Shown: positions 1 through 6,924 of the stretch, one piece after another
How positions within the stretch are numbered: position 1 is the first letter of the stretch
How the letters are laid out: every line of letters starts with the position of its first letter
DNA from: an uncultured Alphaproteobacteria bacterium
Lineage (GTDB): Bacteria; Pseudomonadota; Alphaproteobacteria; RF32; CAG-239
Assembly (NCBI GenBank): GCA_944391505.1
Contig: CALXTV010000014.1
Location: 1-48,444, forward strand
Length of the DNA stretch: 48,444 bases
Direction: 5' to 3'
Program-made: the position numbers and the translations under genes
The notes under the pieces: model-generated
Databases searched by the model: none
Seen by the model: only the letters and a program-made list of their open reading frames with translations
What the model was told of the DNA's origin: nothing

Positions 1-36
1 CTACTTTTTGTTCCCACTATCAAATTGACAGTTTAT

Positions 37-300
37 TTAAGAATACCTTGCCGCATATTTATTAACTCCTTGTATAACCTAACAATTTTCTAGCTTTTGT
101 TATATCACTAACGGTTTTATTAACATCTCCAGGTTGCATTGGTAATCTATTTATTTGAGCTTTCTTACCTAAAACTTTTTCTATTGTTTCTATCATGCCG
201 GATAATGTTACCGGAGAACCCCCACCTAGATTTATAATTTCATAAGGGGTTTTATCATATTCAATTGCTTTTGATAACCCTTGCATATAAAAATCTCATA
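37..300 (-). pseudogene. Decayed 3' remnant of a UDP-glucuronate 4-epimerase-type NAD-dependent epimerase
   Basis: The minus strand encodes the C-terminal third of a nucleotide-sugar epimerase of the extended SDR family. The segment PYEIINLGGGSPVTLSGMIE and the motif LPMQPGDVNKT, followed by ITKARKLLGY, match the end of UDP-glucuronate 4-epimerases, which make UDP-galacturonate for surface polysaccharide. A TGA sits directly before the conserved DF of the family's RDF..DD segment at about 298, and the following YIDD segment is deleted. After LLGY the frame hits TAA at 62, but the next frame continues GVNKYAARYS to a stop at 37, which looks like the family's true C-terminus. Deletion, stop and frameshift together indicate a broken gene. 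No intact upstream part is present. It is probably a relic of a polysaccharide locus displaced or cut by island insertion. Confidence 0.7.
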
Positions 301-609
301 TTATTAACTCCATAAAGTAATATTATAGTCTTAGTATATGCGTTACTTTACAAAAGTCAACATAAATATTACCTTAATGTTACTATTTTTAATGTTTTTT
401 GATGGGGACAATAAGGTATGCTTTAATATTACCTATATGTTAAATCACAATAAAATTGTAGACGAATTAAATAATATTGCATTTTTAAGATAAGATATAG
501 ATTTTTACTAAAATATTTATTTTTTACCCCCATATAAAAATCTTAAAAAAGTGTTAATTTTTATTGATAAAGAAAATTATATGCTGTAAAACGATAACAG
601 AGGTTAAAA
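301..609. other. AT-rich intergenic region upstream of the ATPase cassette
   Basis: No coding potential is seen. The stretch is extremely AT-rich. It holds two similar motifs in direct orientation, ATTACCTTAATGTTA near 368 and ATTACCTATATGTTA near 428, which could be operator half-sites. It also holds the left copy of the flanking repeat described separately. A plausible but weak promoter lies about 40-60 bases before the ATPase start, with AT-rich -35 and -10 candidates around 551-585. The ATPase has a clear AGAGG ribosome-binding site at 599-603. Confidence 0.4.
414..433 (+). repeat. Left copy of a direct repeat flanking the ATPase/nuclease cassette
   Basis: The sequence AAGGTATGCTTTAATATTACC here closely matches the right copy AAGG(AAG)ATGCCTTAATATTACC at about 2750-2771. 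Sixteen consecutive positions (ATGCYTTAATATTACC) differ at one base only. The two copies lie in the same orientation and enclose both cassette genes, as expected for attachment-site duplications, although AT-rich sequence makes chance similarity possible. Confidence 0.45.
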
Positions 610-2025
610 ATGGATATTAAATTAAGAAATTTCGGGAAGATAAAAGAAGCAGATATTCAATTATCTGGTCTTACACTTATTGCAGGTCCAAACGATTCTG
701 GAAAATCTACGGTAGGAAAGGCACTTTTTGCTATAATTAAGTCAATAGCTAATTATCCTGATTATTTTAACCAAGTTAATAGCGAAAAGCTATATAGAGA
801 ATATTTAAAACCATTACGACTTGAATTACGAGAGATAGATAGATTGATTATGTTATCTTCTCGAAAAAAAAGTAATGTAGCTACGCTTTTTGATGAGCCA
901 GATATAGATAAAAATAAATTACAGGGATTATTGGAAAATATTAGAAGAATTTTTTCTCGTTCAATGATGAGGATAACTGATGAGCAAAAAGTCAAATTGC
1001 TGACTAATATTTATAATAATGTTGATTTTTTTAGAAATAAAGAAACAGTTGAAGAGTTAATTAAAAATGCAATTGCATTTCTGAATAAGGGCAATGATGC
1101 AAAAGGTAAAATTCAATTAATAGCAAGTCGTATTTTTCAAGATGTTTTTGAAGGAAGTCTTAACAATTCTGTCCATAAAAAAGATGTATCTCTTATCAAT
1201 TTTGAAAGTGATGGAAGTACTATACTGTCTCTGAGTTCAAAAGATGACACATTAAATTGTAATGAATTTAATGAAGTCTTGCATACATTCTCTGATGCGA
1301 CTTTAATTGATAATCCGTTTTTGTTAGAAAATGATTATAATAATTATAATGATTATAAGGAATTTTATACATTAGAATTTGACACCATTGCTGGAATCAA
1401 AAGGCTGGACACAACAACTGATTTAGTCGAAAAAGAACGGCTAGCTGCAAAAAAACTTAATAAAGATAGTTATTATGAAGACTTATTAGGCGAATTTAAA
1501 AAAGTATTTAGTAAGGCACAATTTAAATATAGTACAAGTGATAATCGTTTGAAATACAAGGTAAATAAAACCTCAAAAGAATTGGAAATATCCAATATAG
1601 CGAGTGGTTGTAAGTCATTTGGTTTACTATATATATTACTGAAAACAGGTGTAATTACAAAAGATAGTTTAATTGTTTTTGATGAACCTGAAAATCACTT
1701 GCATCCTGAATGGCAAATTAAGTATGCTGAAATTATATGTAAAATGGTTAAAAATGGTTTTTATGTTCTATTAACATCTCACAGTCCATATATGATACAA
1801 GCCTTAAAAACTTATTCGGAAAAGGAAGGTATTTTTGAGAATAAGGTTAATTTTTATTTTGCAGCACCTGATACAAAAACAGAAAATTATAGCATTATAG
1901 AAAATGTGCGCGATTCTAACGGCAACTTTGATGATAGTAAAATATTTAAAAGTTTGTATGCTCCGATAGAAGAGTTGAACAGTATATATGCTGAAATCTA
2001 TAAAAAGAGTACGGGTGGTCTTTGA
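610..2025 (+). CDS. ABC/OLD-like AAA ATPase, putative defence or toxin-system ATPase
   Basis: This 471-residue cytoplasmic P-loop ATPase is of the AAA_15/AAA_21 (ABC-ATPase-like, OLD/Septu/PARIS-like) type. Visible motifs are Walker A GPNDSGKST at 26-34, an ABC-signature-like ASGCKSF at 331-337, Walker B IVFDEPE at 355-361 followed by NHLHPEW, and a switch histidine in LTSHSP (H391). Residues about 80-310 are a lineage-specific insertion rich in Lys, Asp and Asn, where SMC/ABC-like relatives carry coiled coil or a lid. I recognise no fused TOPRIM or nuclease domain. The start is supported by AGAGG six bases upstream. The stop is one base before the next ATG, so the two genes are almost certainly co-translated. 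Base composition is far more AT-rich than the core genes, a sign of transfer. A role in phage defence is inferred from family and context, not shown. Confidence 0.8.
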   Translation: MDIKLRNFGKIKEADIQLSGLTLIAGPNDSGKSTVGKALFAIIKSIANYPDYFNQVNSEKLYREYLKPLRLELREIDRLIMLSSRKKSNVATLFDEPDIDKNKLQGLLENIRRIFSRSMMRITDEQKVKLLTNIYNNVDFFRNKETVEELIKNAIAFLNKGNDAKGKIQLIASRIFQDVFEGSLNNSVHKKDVSLINFESDGSTILSLSSKDDTLNCNEFNEVLHTFSDATLIDNPFLLENDYNNYNDYKEFYTLEFDTIAGIKRLDTTTDLVEKERLAAKKLNKDSYYEDLLGEFKKVFSKAQFKYSTSDNRLKYKVNKTSKELEISNIASGCKSFGLLYILLKTGVITKDSLIVFDEPENHLHPEWQIKYAEIICKMVKNGFYVLLTSHSPYMIQALKTYSEKEGIFENKVNFYFAAPDTKTENYSIIENVRDSNGNFDDSKIFKSLYAPIEELNSIYAEIYKKSTGGL

Positions 2026-2026
2026 T

Positions 2027-2566
2027 ATGGCTAGTCAAAAATGTAAAGAATGCGGTCAAATTAACAAGAAGTTGTGTGAGTGTTGCGAGAACAAATGTAT
2101 TATTCCATTAGAAACAAGTTTATTGTATTGTAATTTTGATAAGAAAGTTAAAAAAGTAAGAAAAGCAACAGGAAACGGTACAATTAAATCAGTTGATTGT
2201 ATTAGAGTATCCGAAGATGGAACTACTATTTTATTAGAGATAAAAAATCAACCCCCGAAGAATATTGAGATTTCAGAGGTAGCAGGAAAAATAAAGGATA
2301 CAATGCTGTATCTATTCAATAATAATTATGAATTGTTACAAAATAGCAAAATAAAATTTTTTTTAGCAATTCCAGAAAAAAAATATAAAGAAGAAACTCC
2401 GTTGAGTAAAATTAGTCCATATATGCAAGCTTTCGCAAACAATTTAATAGAGTGGTCGTTACAAGTCTTTAACGACCCTCAATATCAAGTAAAAATTGAA
2501 AATTTTATATATTATTTAAATTCAAGAGTAATTCAATGTGAACAGACAGATATTCTATGTGCCTAG
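2027..2566 (+). CDS. Small Cys-rich protein with PD-(D/E)XK-like signature, partner of the AAA ATPase
   Basis: The 179-residue product starts at the ATG one base after the ATPase stop; a longer in-frame start at 1988 would overlap the ATPase. The N-terminus carries a possible zinc knuckle, with cysteines at 6, 9, 17, 19, 20 and 24 (CKECG, then CECCENKC). It then shows SVD (D57), thirteen intervening residues, and LEIKNQ (E71, K73). That is the spacing of the D...ExK catalytic triad of PD-(D/E)XK nucleases such as restriction endonucleases, with a charged helix (EVAGKIKD) after it. The fold assignment is inference. Alternatives are a zinc-binding regulator or a toxin with an unrelated fold. 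Translational coupling implies equal dosage with the ATPase, as in two-component nuclease/ATPase defence modules (for example Septu, which uses an HNH partner). I do not recognise this exact family. Confidence 0.65.
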   Translation: MASQKCKECGQINKKLCECCENKCIIPLETSLLYCNFDKKVKKVRKATGNGTIKSVDCIRVSEDGTTILLEIKNQPPKNIEISEVAGKIKDTMLYLFNNNYELLQNSKIKFFLAIPEKKYKEETPLSKISPYMQAFANNLIEWSLQVFNDPQYQVKIENFIYYLNSRVIQCEQTDILCA

Positions 2567-2941
2567 TTAAAGGAATGGAATTTAAAATAATATCTTATTT
2601 TGCATTCACAAAATTGTCACATAAGAAATTTTAATGAGACAACCGATTGAGAAATCGATATAAAAATTATCTACAATTTAATTAGCTCGAAAAAAATATC
2701 TTTTAATTATTTATACAATTTAATTTTAAAATTTTTTTAATACCGATTAAGGAAGATGCCTTAATATTACCGAAATATATTCATAAAGTGCAATTGAGAT
2801 TAATTACACATCAAATTTTGAGACTTGACATCTTTATAAAAATAACAAAAAATTAAATGGTAAGTGATACAGAAGGATGATACAGCAAATTTTATCTGTA
2901 AAAATTAACTCATTGATTCAATGGATTATTTTATTTTTTAC
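2567..2941. other. AT-rich intergenic tail of the island
   Basis: No gene is seen. The sequence stays very AT-rich until about 2940 and contains the right copy of the flanking repeat at 2750-2771. I see no convincing intrinsic terminator for the cassette. TTGATT near 2933 followed by a T-rich stretch could be a weak promoter reading toward the structured element at 2942. Confidence 0.4.
2750..2771 (+). repeat. Right copy of the direct repeat flanking the cassette
   Basis: AAGG(AAG)ATGCCTTAATATTACC matches the left copy at 414-433 with one substitution in the last 16 bases and a two-base difference after AAGG. It lies about 190 bases after the stop of the putative nuclease gene. Together the copies bracket about 2.3 kb containing just the two-gene cassette. 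Confidence 0.45.
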
Positions 2942-3089
2942 ACGGATGTTCAGAAACCGTATATTACCAGACGGCTCGGCCTATTTGGCTCGAAGCCTTA
3001 TTCAGCCGACATCCGTCCAATATAGACATAAGAAGTCGGCATAAAATTTTAAGTCGTTATGCAAACGACTGGTAATAAAAGGGTTTCTG
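2942..3089. ncRNA. Highly structured element, possible ncRNA or island-boundary element with pseudoknot potential
   Basis: Two perfect arms close the element: CAGAAACC (2951-2958) pairs with GGTTTCTG (3082-3089), and TATTACCAG (2962-2970) pairs with CTGGTAATA (3069-3077). Inside, CGGCT (2972-2976) pairs with AGCCG (3004-3008) and contains the hairpin GGCT/AGCC (2987-2997). AGTCGTT (3052-3058) pairs with AACGACT (3064-3070), and GCCGAC (3005-3010) with GTCGGC (3035-3040). ACGGATGT (2942-2949), just outside the closing stem, is fully complementary to ACATCCGT (3009-3016) inside it, giving a pseudoknot or an alternative fold. Transcribed strand and family are unknown. It does not match the conserved cores of 6S, tmRNA, RNase P or SRP RNA that I know. 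It sits where AT-rich island gives way to core composition. Confidence 0.5.
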
Positions 3090-3150
3090 ACGCCCTGGAC
3101 GCGTTATCTATGCATCTGAAGTCAGCTTAGCTTTTGAATGTGGAAATGTA

Positions 3151-3190
3151 AAGAAGAAAATACCGAACGCCTTTTATAAAAACGTTCGGT
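3151..3190 (-). terminator. Intrinsic terminator downstream of the small membrane protein
   Basis: ACCGAACG (3162-3169) pairs with CGTTCGGT (3183-3190). On the minus strand the hairpin is followed by ATTTTCTTCTT, a moderate U-tract. It closes the unit that ends at 3218. Confidence 0.6.
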
Positions 3191-3217
3191 GTCATACATA
3201 AAACAAATTTAGGTTGT

Positions 3218-3559
3218 CTATTTTGTAAAAATAACCTTAACAAGATTCAGCAGATAAACGACCGTGACAAAAGCCAAAGCGCGGACGGCTATGGTATACA
3301 GCCCTGCCCCGTGACCGATGACGGCAAACTGGATTATCAGCGCCGCCGCCACACCGCAGCCGGCGATAATCAGCCAATAGTTTTTGGTATTGATGAACAA
3401 AAAGGCGCAGACGGCAGCCGAAACCAGAATGTATGGGCTTTGCAGCATGCCGTAAAGATTGTGAAAAAGATGTTTGAGCGCCGGAATGTGGAATACAAAG
3501 GCAGCCAGCAGCAGGCAGATGATGGCGGCCAGAATATAAAGTGCGGTATTTTTCTTCAT
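3218..3559 (-). CDS. Small multi-pass inner-membrane protein of unknown function
   Basis: The 113-residue protein starts MKKNTALYILAAIICLL and has about four hydrophobic segments spread over its length, ending LLNLVKVIFTK. It is therefore an inner-membrane protein with almost no soluble part. The start is placed at 3559 because GGAG lies eight bases upstream on the minus strand; the frame is open further upstream but lacks a ribosome-binding site there. It follows the HD phosphohydrolase by 60 bases on the same strand and is followed by a terminator, so it is probably the last gene of that unit. I do not recognise a family. An overlapping open frame at 3237-3638 encodes an Arg/His-rich sequence without membrane segments and is a shadow. 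Confidence 0.7.
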   Translation of the reverse strand: MKKNTALYILAAIICLLLAAFVFHIPALKHLFHNLYGMLQSPYILVSAAVCAFLFINTKNYWLIIAGCGVAAALIIQFAVIGHGAGLYTIAVRALAFVTVVYLLNLVKVIFTK

Positions 3560-3619
3560 GCTTTTTCTCCGAAAATATCTTTCTTCGGTGATAGCAGAAA
3601 AGGCAGAAGGCGGCAATGT

Positions 3620-4498
3620 TTATTCGCGATTTGCACAAGGGTGGTTATTGGTTTCGTTTTTGAGCCGGCAATATATGTCTTTGACGGTTTCGCAGCCGTA
3701 GCCGCCGAGGTATTTTTTCTCGGCATAAGCTAAAAATTCCGGCAAAAGCGGCTGCGGCGCACGTCGGTGCCGGTCATAACAGGCCGCCAGCAGAACGGCG
3801 TCCAGACGGTCAAGGTCTTTGACAAATCGGCTTTCCGGGGTTGCGCATTTTTCGTATTCCGTAAACAGTTCAAGCATTTCCGGCTTGTTCAGGTCTCCGG
3901 CAATCTTCCGGATGGCGTTTTGTTCTAAGTGCCCCTTCTCTTCCGGAGAGATGTTGTCGTCCGGTGTGAAGTCGCCGGTGCGGATTTCCTGTATGTCGTG
4001 CAGCAGAGCCATGGTAACGGTTTTGCCGCGATTCATGTTTTGCGGCGTAAGCAGCAAGGCGGACAAGGCCAGCGAACAACTGTGTTCGGCGACGGATTCC
4101 GGGTGTGAAACCCGGTGGGTCAGCCAACCGCTGCGCTTGAGGTTGTGAATGTCTTTGAGAATGCCGAAGATCTCATTGCTGTGCCGGTCGATGTAAAGCG
4201 AAGCTTCGGGATAAGCTCGGGCGTCTTTTTCCTGTCTGATGAAGCGGACGAAGTTTGTTTCCGGAGTGTCGATATTGCAAATATCCGTGTTTTGCGGGGA
4301 GTCTGCGATTATGGAAAGTTTTTTGATGTCTTTTTCAAATACGGAAAACAAGCATAAATGCAGTATTTGGTCGCGGTTGAGATTTTCGGGCGCGCACAGC
4401 CAGGCTAAAAATGCGACGTCGAATCCTGAAGCGGCGGCAGAAGGGTTCCCTTCCCTCAAGCCACCCATAATTTCAATAAAACCGTGCAGGTCTTTCAT
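3620..4498 (-). CDS. HD-domain phosphohydrolase (YfbR/HD_3-like) with a degenerate N-terminal HD copy
   Basis: The 292-residue protein carries an HD-superfamily domain in its C-terminal two thirds. Visible are LTHRVSHPESVAEHS (H128, H139), the metal pair LLHDIQEI (H167-D168), RTGDFTP and a late Asp in FVKDLDRLDAVL. The closest types are 5'-deoxynucleotidase YfbR-like and related HD hydrolases (COG1896), which remove phosphate from dNMPs; the exact substrate is unknown. The start at 4498 is supported by AGGAG nine bases upstream. Residues 6-58 resemble residues 112-172: GFIEIMGGLREG with GILKDIHNLKRSG, and APENLNR with TPQNMNR. The metal-binding HD is missing in the first copy. This looks like an internal duplication whose first half has become structural. 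Confidence 0.75.
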   Translation of the reverse strand: MKDLHGFIEIMGGLREGNPSAAASGFDVAFLAWLCAPENLNRDQILHLCLFSVFEKDIKKLSIIADSPQNTDICNIDTPETNFVRFIRQEKDARAYPEASLYIDRHSNEIFGILKDIHNLKRSGWLTHRVSHPESVAEHSCSLALSALLLTPQNMNRGKTVTMALLHDIQEIRTGDFTPDDNISPEEKGHLEQNAIRKIAGDLNKPEMLELFTEYEKCATPESRFVKDLDRLDAVLLAACYDRHRRAPQPLLPEFLAYAEKKYLGGYGCETVKDIYCRLKNETNNHPCANRE

Positions 4499-4545
4499 AA
4501 CGTTTGCTCCTGCGCTCAGGCTATCTTTTCCGCGGTAAACAGTCA

Positions 4546-4579
4546 ACAAAAATCCGCCCCGGAGGTTTACCGAGGCGGT
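4546..4579 (-). terminator. Intrinsic terminator after the outer-membrane protein gene
   Basis: CCGCC (4554-4558) plus CGG (4560-4562) pairs with CCG (4570-4572) plus GGCGG (4574-4578). On the minus strand the hairpin is followed by ATTTTTG. It separates the beta-barrel gene from the HD phosphohydrolase gene. Confidence 0.7.
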
Positions 4580-4599
4580 CGATTGAGAGCAATGCCCGA

Positions 4600-5163
4600 T
4601 TAGAAAGAATATCTGAGACCGGCAACAACTTCGTTGAGGTTTTTGACTTCCTTCATGCCCAACTGCGTATATCTGTACATTAAACGGGCGGAGATGTTGT
4701 CGTTGAAATCATACTGGGCACCGATACCGGCACGGTAGCCGATTCTTTGTTTGTCGTCACTGCCCTGATGACCGCGGTATTTCAGTTTGAAGTTGTAATT
4801 GGCGAGACCCAGAGAGCCGACGAGATTGAAGCCGTCGCAACCGATGGGCATATAGCCGTATAAGTCTAAACCATAGGCATAAAATTCAGATTTGGTCTGA
4901 TCCAGGGTGCCTTTCATTGATTTTCTTTCGCCGGACTGCTGGAAAAAGGCTTCCAATCCTACATAGTCGCCAAATCTGATACCGGCGTTGATTGCTCCTG
5001 AATTGTAGTCGGTTTTAATACGGGTGGCTTTTTTGATGTTGGCATCCGTATATACGTAATCCAGACCGACATAGGGTCTGAGCTCGCTCAGGCTGTAATC
5101 TGCAGCATCAGCGCCAAAAGAGAAAAGACATGCAACGCCTGCTAAAAGTAATGTTTTCTTCAT
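4600..5163 (-). CDS. Outer-membrane beta-barrel protein (OmpA/Opa-like small porin family)
   Basis: The 187-residue precursor has a signal peptide, MKKTLLLAGVACLFSFGADA, with probable cleavage after ADA. The mature part consists of alternating polar and hydrophobic strands typical of an eight-stranded barrel: PYVGLDYVYTDAN near the N-terminus, NAGIRFGDYVGLEAFFQQ, then GYRAGIGAQYDFNDNISARL and a final strand VVAGLRYSF. The terminal Phe is the BAM-recognition signature. This matches the outer-membrane beta-barrel domain family (OMP_b-brl) by pattern. It lies in the outer membrane, and its role (adhesion, stability or a small pore) is not determinable. GGAG precedes the start by eight bases. It is flanked by its own terminator and appears monocistronic. 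Confidence 0.8.
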   Translation of the reverse strand: MKKTLLLAGVACLFSFGADAADYSLSELRPYVGLDYVYTDANIKKATRIKTDYNSGAINAGIRFGDYVGLEAFFQQSGERKSMKGTLDQTKSEFYAYGLDLYGYMPIGCDGFNLVGSLGLANYNFKLKYRGHQGSDDKQRIGYRAGIGAQYDFNDNISARLMYRYTQLGMKEVKNLNEVVAGLRYSF

Positions 5164-5368
5164 ATTGTAAACTCCATTTATAAATTAAGTTTGAATATAT
5201 TCTGCAATTCTAAACCGCTTTGGCGCTCTAAAACTGCAGTCGGAAATATTATAAAAACAGGCTATAATATTTTCTGTTTGTGGATATAGTCGTGAAAAAA
5301 GGCATTTAAAGAGTGCATCGGGCAAAGAATCTGTTAGATTATATAAAAAAGTTTAGAGGAGATGCTTT

Positions 5369-6013
5369 ATGGCTTTTGTCTGTCCGCCGAGAAACTGCGC
5401 GCAATGTCCGCGTCTGGTTGCGTTTCGCAAAGAAAACATCATTAAATTTCCGACCTATTACAACGGTCCGGTTCCGCCGTTCGGTTCTATTGACGCCGAA
5501 GTTTTGATTGTCGGTCTGGCGCCCGGTCTTAACGGTGCCAATCAAACGGCCCGGCCCTTTACCAATGATTATGCCGGTGACGTGTTGTATCCGATTTTGA
5601 AAAAATACGGCTTTGCCACCGGAAATTACGGCAAAAGGAAAGACGACGGATTTGAACTGATAAACGTCCGGGTTACTAACTCGGTGCGCTGTGTGCCGCC
5701 GCAAAATAAGGTTACCGGTGATGAGGTGCATACTTGTGGAAAGTTTCTGATTGAGGAAATCGGCGATATGAAAAATTTGAAAATCATATTAACGCTTGGC
5801 AGTGTGGCACATAATGCCGTTTTGGGTGTCTTGGGTTACAAAAAGGCAGCTTTTAAGTTTGCACACGGCGCCGTACATCGTCTGGAGAGGCATAATCTGC
5901 TGATGGTTAATTCTTATCATACTTCCCGTTACAATATTAATACCGGTGTGCTGACCTATGAAATGTTTGAAGAAATTATCCGAAAAATTTCCGATATACT
6001 TAAAAAATCTTGA
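5369..6013 (+). CDS. Uracil-DNA glycosylase, family 5 (UdgB-like), 4Fe-4S type
   Basis: The 214-residue enzyme removes uracil (and in family 5 also other deaminated bases) from DNA, starting base-excision repair. Motif A is GLAPGLNGANQTARPFTND (49-67), which lacks the catalytic Asp/Asn of other families, as is usual for UDGb. Motif C is NSYHTSRYNINTGVLT (H184). Four cysteines (C10, C13, C108, C123) fit the iron-sulfur cluster ligands of families 4 and 5. GAGGAG lies seven bases before the ATG. The next gene follows after 65 bases with no terminator between, so they may be co-transcribed. A TATAAT at 5263-5268 is a candidate -10 box with only a weak -35. Confidence 0.88.
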   Translation: MAFVCPPRNCAQCPRLVAFRKENIIKFPTYYNGPVPPFGSIDAEVLIVGLAPGLNGANQTARPFTNDYAGDVLYPILKKYGFATGNYGKRKDDGFELINVRVTNSVRCVPPQNKVTGDEVHTCGKFLIEEIGDMKNLKIILTLGSVAHNAVLGVLGYKKAAFKFAHGAVHRLERHNLLMVNSYHTSRYNINTGVLTYEMFEEIIRKISDILKKS

Positions 6014-6078
6014 TTTTTTCGTCAAAAAGTGGTTGAAATGTGTTCAGATAACTTATTATTCATTTAAAATTTAAGCAT

Positions 6079-6879
6079 ATGGCACAAAGTATTATTACGG
6101 TTCCGTTGTATTCGATAGACGAAAAAGACGGATTGAACAAGTCTTTGCTGCAAAGAAGCTTTAGCGAGGCGGTTAAGCAGATGCGGCAGCGCTTGGGAAT
6201 GTATGTTTTGTATGACCGGGTGCTGTGTTACAACAGCCGCGGCTGCGTACAAAAAAAGCTGGAAGAGCCGGTTTTTTATGTTTTCGGAAATTTATACAAC
6301 ATTGCGCAGGGCAGACAATTTTCCGTCGTGCCGCAGAGCTGGCTGGATCAACTTGAGGAACAGGGCTTTTCGCATTTTGTGTATAATCAAAGACTTGGAC
6401 AGATTATGGCTGTTTATGAGAACAAAAGCATTGTTTTGGACGATGCTGTCAGCGAGTTTTTGGTACGGGGGAAATCTCAGCCGTTTAAAAGGCAGAAAGT
6501 GTGGCTGTTGTCCGAACCGGTATTTAAGCCGCTTTGTCCGAATTCGGAGACATACGAATATTCGGTTTTGGCTAAAATATTGACGGATATTAAATTTAAT
6601 CCGGCGCAGTTTCAGGGAATTGAGACTTATTTGCGGGTCTATTACGCCAACGGTATGTCAGAAATTATAAAATCCGGTACGACGTATGTTTTTGACGACT
6701 GCATTGTCGGCAAAGGTTTTTTGCGCAAAATGTTTTCCGGTAACAAAAACATGCTGCGACAAATCAACGCCGATAAGGAAGACGTAATGATTTTGGACAG
6801 TGACAAGCGGGTGTATTCCCTGCCCCGGGACTATCAGCTGATAAAGCGTTCGTATATCAGACAATGGCTTAAGTCATGA
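6079..6879 (+). CDS. Hypothetical cytoplasmic protein, 266 aa
   Basis: I do not recognise this protein. It is soluble, without signal peptide or membrane segment, and rich in Tyr, Phe and Lys/Arg. Visible patches are YVLYDRVLCYNSRGC, PVFYVFGNLYNIAQG and FDDCIVGKGFLRKMF; none is a motif I know. The region from about residue 180 reads as repeated beta-hairpins (ETYLRVYYANGMSEII, VYSLPRDYQLI). The start lacks a clear Shine-Dalgarno sequence, but no later ATG has a better one. It ends just before a strong bidirectional terminator. Composition and codon use resemble the neighbouring core genes, so it is a resident gene rather than an import. Confidence 0.65.
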   Translation: MAQSIITVPLYSIDEKDGLNKSLLQRSFSEAVKQMRQRLGMYVLYDRVLCYNSRGCVQKKLEEPVFYVFGNLYNIAQGRQFSVVPQSWLDQLEEQGFSHFVYNQRLGQIMAVYENKSIVLDDAVSEFLVRGKSQPFKRQKVWLLSEPVFKPLCPNSETYEYSVLAKILTDIKFNPAQFQGIETYLRVYYANGMSEIIKSGTTYVFDDCIVGKGFLRKMFSGNKNMLRQINADKEDVMILDSDKRVYSLPRDYQLIKRSYIRQWLKS

Positions 6880-6884
6880 TTGGG

Positions 6885-6919
6885 AAAAGGGTTTTGCTTT
6901 AAAAGGCAAAACCCTTTTT
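6885..6919. terminator. Bidirectional intrinsic terminator
   Basis: A 13-bp perfect stem, AAAAGGGTTTTGC (6885-6897) with GCAAAACCCTTTT (6906-6918), has U-tracts on both strands. It ends both the plus-strand gene at 6879 and the minus-strand Rnf operon at 6925. Confidence 0.9.
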
Positions 6920-6924
6920 CGCGC

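Noticed and set aside
2942-3089. Interpretation of the structured element as tmRNA, 6S RNA, RNase P RNA or SRP RNA
   Set aside because: The conserved cores I know for these families are absent: no tRNA-like acceptor/T-arm, no SRP tetraloop region, no RNase P core, no 6S central bubble pattern.
3237-3638. 133-aa minus-strand frame overlapping the small membrane protein
   Set aside because: It is Arg/His/Cys-rich with no domain or membrane segment. The overlapping frame at 3218-3559 has a ribosome-binding site and four coherent membrane helices.
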